From: Ignavibacteria bacterium
GTDB taxonomy: Bacteria > Bacteroidota > Ignavibacteria > Tepidaquicellales > Tepidaquicellaceae
Length of the DNA stretch: 64,000 bases
Direction: 5' to 3'
NCBI GenBank assembly: GCA_028714695.1
Contig: JAQTLX010000001.1
Span: 400,307-464,306 of the forward strand
Of the stretch, positions 33,273 to 39,859 are shown in pieces. Numbering within the stretch: position 1 is the stretch's first letter; every line of letters starts with the position of its first letter. The notes under the pieces are model-generated. The model was not told where the DNA came from, did not search any database, and saw only the letters and a program-made list of their open reading frames with translations. A program made the translations under genes and the position numbers.

Positions 33273-34151
33273 ATGATAAAAACAAACATTTTAAAGCACA
33301 TTTTTATTAGCTCGACAGTTTATGATCTTAAAGATGAACGGACTTTTGTTAAAACGTTATTGGAAAACTATGATGGAATGGTGCGTTTTAAGTGTATAGC
33401 AAGTGAGGCTAATGATTTTCCTATTACCCCAGAAGATTTAGTTACAAAACATTCATATTCAATTTGCGTTGATAAAATACGGCATGCCGATTATTTTTTT
33501 CTGTTCATCAAAAAAAGATATGGAGACCCGATAATTGAACACATGGGTGATTTTATTTCTATTACTCATAGGGAATATCGTGAAGCATATAAGAAAAAAT
33601 TACCATTATTTATTTTCGTTAATCAACAAACTTGGGATAGTAGAAATTCCTATAAAAAAGACGTACCACAAAATTTCGTTTCAAAAAAACATATAAAAAT
33701 ATTTGACTTCATAGATGAAATTACTAATCAGCTAACAAATAATTGGATATTTTTCTATAAAGATACAGCCGACATTGAAAACCATATTAAGAATGTCCTT
33801 TTTAACTTTGATGATTCAATTTTTATCAGTGAAACAATACCTGATGGAAAGATAGTAGAAATAAACGAAGAATTTCAAAAAACATGGGAACTTAAAAATA
33901 ATGGATGTACCATATGGGAAAACAGATTTTTACAAGAGGTTAATTCTAATGCATCAGGATTGACTCCTTCTGACACTAAGATACCTATTCCAACTGTACT
34001 TCCTAACGAAATTGTCAAACTTGCTATCAACTTTAAAGCTCCTAAATATCCATGTATTTGTGAGTCTTATTGGAAAATGGTTGACTCATTAGGTAAACGG
34101 TGTTTCCCAAATAAAAAAGGAATATGGTGTAAAGTTAAGGTAGAATATTAG
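33273..34151 (+). CDS. DUF4062 domain fused to an NBR1-type Ig-like (FW) domain
   Basis: 292 residues. Residues 10-95 are DUF4062: KHIFISSTVYDLKDERTFVK, then a middle SICVDKIRHADYFFLFIKKRYGD and REYREAYKKKLPLFIFV; the fold is TIR/SIR2-like in outline and common in bacterial conflict proteins. The C-terminal about 100 residues resemble the four-tryptophan (FW) Ig domain of NBR1: FQKTWELKNNGCTIWENRFL, then VLPNEIVKLAINFKAP and a final GIWCKVKVEY. No membrane segment. A DUF4062 sensor or effector with an Ig-like recognition end in a restriction island suggests a one-gene defence protein; the function is inferred. Monocistronic, 174 bp after the amidase gene; repeats follow. Confidence 0.72.
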   Translation: MIKTNILKHIFISSTVYDLKDERTFVKTLLENYDGMVRFKCIASEANDFPITPEDLVTKHSYSICVDKIRHADYFFLFIKKRYGDPIIEHMGDFISITHREYREAYKKKLPLFIFVNQQTWDSRNSYKKDVPQNFVSKKHIKIFDFIDEITNQLTNNWIFFYKDTADIENHIKNVLFNFDDSIFISETIPDGKIVEINEEFQKTWELKNNGCTIWENRFLQEVNSNASGLTPSDTKIPIPTVLPNEIVKLAINFKAPKYPCICESYWKMVDSLGKRCFPNKKGIWCKVKVEY

Positions 34152-34480
34152 TGAATATATGGCAATTTACTTTATGTTTACGACACTAACGCTAGATGCC
34201 CTATGGGCATTCATAAATACTTTTTAATATTTGGCATTATTTAAAAGTAATTAATCAAGTTCTCACCATTAATTTGATGTTTTCAAAACACGGCTATTAC
34301 CTACGATGTTTTAGTAAGAGACAATTCCTAGGGATTTTATAGTATTCAATGGACTTTTAAATCCGACATTATTAATGTGCAAAAAATTGATATGCCAATA
34401 ACTGTGCGGGCTAAATTAAATGGATTCCGTCCTGCCAAGGCAGTTCTTCGACTTTCGCCGATATGATAAAGAAGGAAACA
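34152..34480. other. AT-rich intergenic sequence after the DUF4062 gene
   Basis: No gene is seen. A short hairpin (GATGCCCTATGGGCATT near 34194) occurs soon after the DUF4062 stop and could be a weak terminator. From about 34420 the sequence passes into the repeat region with higher G+C. Confidence 0.5.
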
Positions 34481-34600
34481 GCGGATATGGATACCGCCGT
34501 TCGCCGGTATGACAAAGAAGGAAACCGCGGATATGGATACCGCCGTTCGCCGGTATGACAAAGAGGGAAACCGCGGATATGGATACCGTCCGTCAAACTT
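34481..34600 (+). repeat. 46-bp tandem repeat, type A (GCGGATATGGATACC...)
   Basis: Units begin GCGGATATGG at 34481, 34527 and 34573, exactly 46 bp apart; the first two are almost identical and contain CCGTTCGCCGGTATGACAAAG. Related single units occur near 34943 and 35380 inside the larger duplication. The sequence codes in no frame with a credible start. Confidence 0.9.
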
Positions 34601-35500
34601 GGGATAAGGTTCACAGAGTTCCACAGAGAAGTCCGCAGTAATGCGGACTTTTTCACGGAGTGTCACAAAGAAGTACGCGGAAAAGCATGCGGACTTTTTC
34701 ACAGAGTGTCACAGAGAAAAAGAATGGGATTATTATGAACGTCAGGTGTTTCCACCTGACTGAATGTGAAATTGAATTTAGATGCCACCCCGATGGGGCT
34801 CAAAGATTTATAAATTCAATTTCCTACAAAGATTTCGCCCCTGACGGGGCTAGATTCATTTTAGATTAATTTCTACACGTATGTCGTCACTCTGCCTCTG
34901 TCTATACAGACAGGTGTAGCAGACAGGAGCGCGGATTAAAAATATGGATTCCGTTCTACCATGGCAGTTCTTCGACTTTCGTCGGTATGACAAAGAGGGA
35001 AACCGGGGATATGGATACCGTCCGTCAAACTTGGAAGAAGGTTCGCAGAGTGTCACAAAGAAGTATGCGGAAAAGCATGCGGACTTTTTCACGGAGTTTC
35101 ACAAAGAAGTACGCGGAAAAGCATGCGGACTTTTTCACAGAGTGTCACAGAGAAAAAGAATGGGATTATTATGAACGTCAGGTGTTTCCACCTGACTGAA
35201 TGTGAAATTGAATTTAGATGCCGCCCCGATGGGGCTCAAAGATTTATAAATTCAACTTCCTACAAAGATTTCGCCCCTGACGGGGCTAGATTCATTTTAG
35301 ATTAATTTCTACTCGGATGTCGTCACTCTGCCTCTGTTTGTACAGACAGGTGTAGCAGACAGGAGCGCGGATAAAGAATATGGATTCCGTTCTACCATGG
35401 CAATTTTTCGACTTTCGCCGGTATGACAAAAAAAGAAACCGCAGATATGGATACCGCCCTTCAAACTTGGAAGAAGGTTCACAGAGTTCCACAGAGAAGT
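34600..35500 (+). repeat. Two tandem copies of a 436-bp compound segment
   Basis: The string ATGAACGTCAGGTGTTTCC occurs at 34735 and 35171, 436 bp apart, and the sequence around both is nearly identical for more than 400 bp. Each copy holds hairpin repeat units, a perfect palindrome GTCAGGTG-TTT-CCACCTGAC, a G+C-rich hairpin GCCCCTGACGGGGC and one type A unit. Both copies are free of stops in parts, but no start, codon bias or homology supports a protein. Confidence 0.88.
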
Positions 35501-35862
35501 CCGCAGTAATGCGGACTTTTTCACAGAGTACCACGGAGAAGTACGCGGGAATGCGGACTTTTTCACAGAGTGTCACAGAGAAGTCCGCTGAAAAGCATGC
35601 AGACTTTTTCACAGAGTGTCACAGAGAAGTCCGCTGAAAAGCATGCGGACTTTTTCACAGAGTTTCACAGAGAAGTACGCGGAAAAGCATGCGGACTTTT
35701 TCACAGAGTGTCACAAAGAAGTATGCGGGAAAGCATGCGGACTTTTTCATGGAGTGTCACAGAGAAGTATGCGGTAAAGCATGCGGACTTTTTCACAAAG
35801 TGTCACAGAGAAGTACGCGGAAAAGCATGCAGACTTTTTCACAAAGTACGACGGAGGAAAGC
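34618..35862 (+). repeat. 46-bp hairpin repeats, type B (GCGGACTTTTTCAC...)
   Basis: Twelve copies of GCGGACTTTTTCA (or GCAGAC...) start at 34643, 34689, 35079, 35125, 35511, 35553, 35599, 35645, 35691, 35737, 35783 and 35829. Inside each run the step is 46 bp, once 42. A unit joins TTTTTCACAGAGTGTCACA to GAAGTCCGC, a short loop and GCGGACT, so each can fold as a 7-bp hairpin; the copy at 34631-34650 (AGTCCGC-AGTAAT-GCGGACT) is perfect. There are no unique spacers between units. Confidence 0.92.
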
Positions 35863-35933
35863 AGAAGGGGATTATTGTGACCGTCAGGTGTTTCCATATG
35901 ACGGCACTGTCAGGTGCAGCCTATCTTCGCAAC

Positions 35934-35975
35934 GGCGAGCCATCGGCATGGCGGGCAGTATTCTGACAGTCACGG
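35934..35975 (+). repeat. G+C-rich dispersed block (copy 1)
   Basis: GGCGAGCCATCGGCATGGC..GGCAG..CTGACAGTCACGG. A close copy lies at 37572-37613. The two copies flank the 3' end and the third intergenic gap of the lipoprotein cluster. Confidence 0.75.
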
Positions 35976-35989
35976 ATAAAGGGAAATAA

Positions 35990-36466
35990 TTAATACTTTG
36001 AAGGCATTTTGCTGCCAATTGCACTTATTATTGCATATCCTACGGGTACTATCAGCACAATAGCGGCGATGAATATTGTTGAGCCGGAATCGAATTCTTT
36101 TTTAATGTATTGTATCATTTTTATTTTTGAGACGTCGAGTGTATCAGTTACGGGTTCTTTGCATCTTATCATCATTGGGTTCTGTTCTGCCGCTTTAATG
36201 GTGTCGCATTTTAAGTCTTTGCTTTTGTAAACAAATTTAGAGCATGTATCCCTGCCGCATTCAATGAATTTTGTTATGAAGCCGGATATGTATATGATTG
36301 AGTCGGTTTTTAATATGATTTTTTCCGGGACGAAATCGTCATCGTTTTTAATTTTAGATGTGCCCGATATAATATTAGAAGGTGTATCGGAATATTGTTC
36401 CGTAGTATAACACCCCGCAAGCAGGAAAGAAAAAACAAGCAGATAAATTACTGATGATTTAAGCAT
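35990..36466 (-). CDS. Lipoprotein with C-terminal membrane helix (paralogue 1 of 4)
   Basis: 158 residues. The lipoprotein signal peptide MLKSSVIYLLVFSFLLAGC (lipobox LAGC) is nearly identical in four neighbouring genes. It continues YTTEQYSDTPSNIISG.SKI, the family's conserved N-terminal motif. A pair of Cys in FIECGRDTCSK corresponds to the C-x4-C pair of the paralogues. The C-terminal region IFIAAIVLIVPVGYAIISAI is a membrane helix. It is the most divergent member, with an extra Cys (LKCDT, IRCKEP). Last gene of the minus-strand cluster; its stop lies beside the repeat region. Confidence 0.85.
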   Translation of the reverse strand: MLKSSVIYLLVFSFLLAGCYTTEQYSDTPSNIISGTSKIKNDDDFVPEKIILKTDSIIYISGFITKFIECGRDTCSKFVYKSKDLKCDTIKAAEQNPMMIRCKEPVTDTLDVSKIKMIQYIKKEFDSGSTIFIAAIVLIVPVGYAIISAIGSKMPSKY

Positions 36467-36486
36467 ATTATTACTAAATTTACGAA

Positions 36487-36969
36487 TTAATGTGGAGTGC
36501 CTCCGCCTAAACCTCTCAGAGATAACAAGGTTATAATCAAAGAAACAGCAGCGGCAATAACAACGCCTCCGACAACTATATAAGGTATATAGTTGGTATT
36601 CTTTTTAGAATAAAACATAAGAGATATTTTGCTTACGTCAATTGTGTCGGGTACAGACTTCTTGTATGTAATGTCATTTGAATACATATAGCCGCTTGAC
36701 TTATCGTTATACATCCTTATGAGTTTTCCGACAGCCAGTTTACTGCATCCGTCGTAATTGCAGTTAAGGAATTCGGAGAAACTGTCTTTGAATTTCATTA
36801 TTTTGCCGTCTTTTAGAGTAAGGCTGTCGAGAACATAATCTTCACTTCGCTCGATATCCGATTTACCAGAAATAATATTCTGCGGCGTATCGGAATAATT
36901 ATCAGTTGTGTAGCATCCCGCAAGCAGGAAAGAAAAAACAAGCAGATAAATTACTGATGATTTGACCAT
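36487..36969 (-). CDS. Lipoprotein with C-terminal membrane helix (paralogue 2 of 4)
   Basis: The start is the ATG at 36969 (MVKSSVIYLLVFSFLLAGC), which lies 1 bp after the stop of paralogue 3; an upstream in-frame start would run into that gene and precede the signal peptide with 15 extra residues. Conserved YTTDNYSDTPQNIISGKSDI, then DSLTLKDGKIMKFKDSFSEF, the Cys pair LNCNYDGCSK, PDTIDVSKISLMFYS and a C-terminal helix YIVVGGVVIAAAVSLIITLL. Probably co-transcribed with paralogue 3. Confidence 0.87.
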   Translation of the reverse strand: MVKSSVIYLLVFSFLLAGCYTTDNYSDTPQNIISGKSDIERSEDYVLDSLTLKDGKIMKFKDSFSEFLNCNYDGCSKLAVGKLIRMYNDKSSGYMYSNDITYKKSVPDTIDVSKISLMFYSKKNTNYIPYIVVGGVVIAAAVSLIITLLSLRGLGGGTPH

Positions 36970-36970
36970 G

Positions 36971-37444
36971 TTAAAATTTAAATTTCGAGTTATTGAATGC
37001 ACTTTGGATCTCAATAAGTAATACTACGACACCGACAATCAATAAACTACCGATTATAATCGGCGTATAGTTAATATGCTTATTCGAAAAATGCATAAGA
37101 GATATTTTACTGACTTCAATTGTATCGAGAGGCAATTTTTTATAAGTTATATTCGATGAAGAAGAAATATCGCCCGGCTTTTCGCCAATTAGTCTGATAG
37201 TCTTCCCGACTATCAGTTTACTGCAGCCGTCCTTATTGCAATCAAGAAATTCAGAGAAACTGTCTTTAAAATTCAATATTTTGCCGTCTTTTAGAATCAG
37301 GCTGTCGAGAACGAAATCATCCTTTAGTTTTATCTTCGACCTGCCTGAAATAATATTCTGCGGCGAGTCGATATAACTATCCGTAGTATAGCAACCCGCG
37401 AGCAGGAAAGAAAAGACTAATATATATATTATTGATTCTTTCAT
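36971..37444 (-). CDS. Lipoprotein with C-terminal membrane helix (paralogue 3 of 4)
   Basis: 157 residues: MKESIIYILVFSFLLAGC signal peptide with lipobox, then YTTDSYIDSPQNIISGRSKI, LILKDGKILNFKDSFSEF, LDCNKDGCSK with the paired Cys, LDTIEVSKISLMHFS and the helix PIIIGSLLIVGVVVLLIEI. It is closest to paralogue 2. A repeat-filled gap of about 220 bp separates it from paralogue 4. Confidence 0.87.
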   Translation of the reverse strand: MKESIIYILVFSFLLAGCYTTDSYIDSPQNIISGRSKIKLKDDFVLDSLILKDGKILNFKDSFSEFLDCNKDGCSKLIVGKTIRLIGEKPGDISSSSNITYKKLPLDTIEVSKISLMHFSNKHINYTPIIIGSLLIVGVVVLLIEIQSAFNNSKFKF

Positions 37445-37665
37445 AATTTTATTTTTAAAATAATCGAAAGATTTTTCCGCCTGTCGGCGCTGTCAGGAGG
37501 AAACTCCAGACAGTCACGGGAAAGATTCTTCCTCCTGTCGGCTCTGTCAGGAGGAAACCCGCCCTCGCCGCGACGAGCCTTCGGCATGCCGGGCAGGCTC
37601 CTGACAGTCACGGGAAAATATATTATCGATGCTTTGAGCATTTGAATACTTTAGTTTATTGATAT
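37445..37665 (-). repeat. G+C-rich repeat gap between lipoprotein genes
   Basis: The gap contains CTGTCAGGAGGAAAC twice (near 37489 and 37545), TCACGGGAAA twice and, at 37572-37613, the second copy of the block seen at 35934-35975 (GACGAGCCTTCGGCATGCC..GGCAGG..CTGACAGTCACGG). The base composition is far from that of the AT-rich genes around it. A 66-codon frame crossing it is a chance product of the repeat. Confidence 0.75.
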
Positions 37666-38130
37666 TTATGGTTTACCAAAATGATTGAAAGCATTAAGAA
37701 AGAAATATACAACTCCTGCCAGAGCAACTAAACCAATAGCAATAACTTCATAATCATAATAACCTCTGTGATAATACATTTTCGATATGTTGTTAATGGA
37801 AATTGTATCGGGAATTGCTCTCTGATTTGTTACTTCATCTGAATATATAATGCCGTGTGACTTATCATCATTAATACGGTAGGCCCTTCTAGTTTCAAAT
37901 TTGCAGCATCCATCCTTATTGCAGTCCAGAAATCGGATGAATATATCATTAAAGGAAAGATTTTTGCTATCCGTGAAAGCCAGGCTGTCGAGAATGAAAT
38001 CATCGTTTAGTTCAATTTTTGATTTGCCCGAAATAATATTTTGCGGCGTGTCGGAATAATTATCTGTAGTATAGCATCCCGCGAGCAGGAAAGAAAAAAT
38101 TAACAGATAAACTACGGATGTTTTAAGCAT
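37666..38130 (-). CDS. Lipoprotein with C-terminal membrane helix (paralogue 4 of 4)
   Basis: 154 residues: MLKTSVVYLLIFSFLLAGC with lipobox, YTTDNYSDTPQNIISGKSKI, DDFILDSLAFTDSKNLSF, the Cys pair LDCNKDGCCK, PDTISINNISKMYYHRGYY and the helix VIAIGLVALAGVVYFFLNAF. It is the first gene of the cluster in the direction of transcription. The family combines an N-terminal lipid anchor and a C-terminal membrane helix, so the loop between them must lie in the envelope. No known family is recognised. Confidence 0.86.
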   Translation of the reverse strand: MLKTSVVYLLIFSFLLAGCYTTDNYSDTPQNIISGKSKIELNDDFILDSLAFTDSKNLSFNDIFIRFLDCNKDGCCKFETRRAYRINDDKSHGIIYSDEVTNQRAIPDTISINNISKMYYHRGYYDYEVIAIGLVALAGVVYFFLNAFNHFGKP

Positions 38131-38144
38131 TATTCCTCCATAAA

Positions 38145-38173
38145 AAAAGCCGTATGCGATGCATACGGCTTTT
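38145..38173 (-). terminator. Rho-independent terminator of the pepT operon
   Basis: AAAAGCCGTATGC-GAT-GCATACGGCTTTT. On the minus strand the stem is followed by a T tract, right after the pepT stop. Confidence 0.9.
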
Positions 38174-38181
38174 AAATTTTC

Positions 38182-39414
38182 TTACCAGTCTTTTCTGGCG
38201 TATAACTCAATCACTTTCAGAATAACATTTGCTGCTTTTTCCATGGATTCGAGAGGTATATATTCGAATTTACCGTGGAAGTTAAGGCCGCCCGCGAAAA
38301 TATTCGGGCAGGGGAGATTCATGTAAGAAAGTCTCGAGCCGTCCGTTCCGCCTCTGATAGGCACAACTTTAGGTTCGATACCGATTTCGACCATTGCCTT
38401 TTCGGCTATTTCAACGATGTGGTAAACTTCTTCCACTTTTTCTCTCATGTTGTAATACTGGTCTTTCAGTTCGGTTTTAACTACGCCTTCGCCGTATCTC
38501 TCATTAAGAAACTCGGCGCATTCCACAGCCATGACTTTTTTCTTTTCGAATTTCGCTCTGTCGTGGTCTCTGACAATATAGGTTATTGTTGAATTTTCGA
38601 CCGAACCGCTCATTGCAATCAGATGGAAAAATCCGTCGTAATTTTCTGTGAATTCCGGACGCATGTTAATCGGAAGCAATGCATTGTATTCCATTGCGAT
38701 TAGCATGGAATTGAGCATTTTATCTTTTGCATAGCCCGGATGTACGTTTCTGCCCTGAATGCTGACGGTAAGTTTAGCAGCGTTGAAGTTCTCATATTCG
38801 AGTTCTCCGACACCTCCGCCGTCCATAGTATAAGCAAATTCAGCGCCGAACTTTTCGACGTTAAAGAAATCCACTCCGCGTCCGACTTCTTCGTCGGGAG
38901 TAAATCCGATTTTAATTGTACCGTGTTTTATCTCGGGATGTTCAACGAGATACTTCACGGCAGTCATAATTTCGGTTATTCCCGCTTTGTCATCGGCGCC
39001 GAGCAATGTGGTTCCGTCTGTTGTAATTAAAGTATCGCCTTTATATTCTTCCAGTTCCGGAAAAAGTGCGGGCGAAAGAACAAGTTTTAATTCTTTATTG
39101 ATAATGATATCGCCGCCGTCGTAGTTTTCCCACACGAGCGGGTTAACGTTGGCGCCCGACATATCGGGGCTTGTATCCACGTGTGAAATAAATCCTATCA
39201 CAGGTATCTTTTTATCAGTGTTGGCGGGTAATTCCGCCATAACATAACCGTGTTCATCGATATCCGCTTTAAGCCCCATATCAACGAGTTCCTTTTTCAG
39301 GAGGTTAAGCAAATCAAATTGTTTCTTGGTGCTTGGAAAAGATTCAGAATTTTCATCGGATTGAGTATCGATTTTGATGTATCTGAAGAATCTCTCCATT
39401 ATTTCTTTTTTCAT
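38182..39414 (-). CDS. pepT: Peptidase T (tripeptide aminopeptidase)
   Basis: 410 residues, the usual PepT length. M20-type metal sites are visible: ISHVDTSPDMSG (His and Asp), LLGADDKAGI (bridging Asp), TPDEEVGRG (catalytic Glu and ligand), TMDGGGVGELEYEN (Asp) and the terminal NLPCPNIFAGGLNFHGKFE (His). It removes the N-terminal residue from tripeptides in the cytosol. Its ATG overlaps the stop of the upstream GxxExxY gene (ATGA), and the OPT transporter is the first gene of the same operon, so imported peptides can be hydrolysed at once. Confidence 0.95.
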   Translation of the reverse strand: MKKEIMERFFRYIKIDTQSDENSESFPSTKKQFDLLNLLKKELVDMGLKADIDEHGYVMAELPANTDKKIPVIGFISHVDTSPDMSGANVNPLVWENYDGGDIIINKELKLVLSPALFPELEEYKGDTLITTDGTTLLGADDKAGITEIMTAVKYLVEHPEIKHGTIKIGFTPDEEVGRGVDFFNVEKFGAEFAYTMDGGGVGELEYENFNAAKLTVSIQGRNVHPGYAKDKMLNSMLIAMEYNALLPINMRPEFTENYDGFFHLIAMSGSVENSTITYIVRDHDRAKFEKKKVMAVECAEFLNERYGEGVVKTELKDQYYNMREKVEEVYHIVEIAEKAMVEIGIEPKVVPIRGGTDGSRLSYMNLPCPNIFAGGLNFHGKFEYIPLESMEKAANVILKVIELYARKDW

Positions 39415-39824
39415 TCAGTGGTTTCCCCTTTCTGCATGAATGATTTTCTTTGGTTTTGGAATATTTTCCTTTTGACTTCGGGACGTCTTCCGAAGTTAAG
39501 CACAAGACCAACCTCATATTTAGTCGATTTCAGATGATTGACAATCGAATATTCAATTTCTTCAGTAATTTTATCCTTTGTGTCAATGTGAATAATAACT
39601 TTGCCGTCGCAAATAAAATCGAGATTGTAAGTGCCGATTTTAGTTTCTTTGTAAAAAATTTCCACAGGCTTATCTTTTTCGAAACTCAGCCCCTGTGTTT
39701 TCATTTCAATTGTTAACGCTTCCAGATAGATATCTTTCGTGTATCCGAAGCCGAGATGATTGTACACTTCGAGAAAAACCTTAATGATTTTCTCTGTCAG
39801 ATCTTTAAATAATAGTTCAGCCAT
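39411..39824 (-). CDS. GxxExxY family (PD-(D/E)xK nuclease-like) protein
   Basis: The ATG at 39824 (MAELLFKDLTEKII) is preferred; a longer frame from 39908 would enter the transporter gene. Conserved features are HLGFGYTKDIYLEAL (the GxxxxxxY-type family hallmark), the core IGTYNLDFICDGKVIIHIDTK with the D and the D-x-K of a PD-(D/E)xK fold, and LVLNFGRRPEVKRKI at the end. The family is widespread in Bacteroidota and of unknown role; a nuclease-like fold is predicted. It is wedged between the OPT transporter (35 bp) and pepT (4-bp overlap). Confidence 0.85.
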   Translation of the reverse strand: MAELLFKDLTEKIIKVFLEVYNHLGFGYTKDIYLEALTIEMKTQGLSFEKDKPVEIFYKETKIGTYNLDFICDGKVIIHIDTKDKITEEIEYSIVNHLKSTKYEVGLVLNFGRRPEVKRKIFQNQRKSFMQKGETTE

Positions 39825-39859
39825 AATGTTAAAATTTAAAGATTTATAAAAAATGTTTA

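Noticed and set aside
34618..35862. CRISPR array
   Set aside because: Repeats follow each other with no unique spacers, units vary in sequence, and there are no cas genes.
22831..35862. Whole island as a composite transposon
   Set aside because: The edge repeats are not paired insertion sequences and no transposase lies at either edge; the only IS is at 43 kb.
34346..35989. Many overlapping frames on both strands of the repeat region
   Set aside because: All are made of the same repeat in different frames (for example FSQSVTEK, KSACFSA); no codon bias, start signal or family.
37441..37641. 66-codon minus-strand frame between lipoprotein genes
   Set aside because: It lies in dispersed G+C-rich repeats and reads as repeat product; the start of the neighbour at 37444 is better explained without it.
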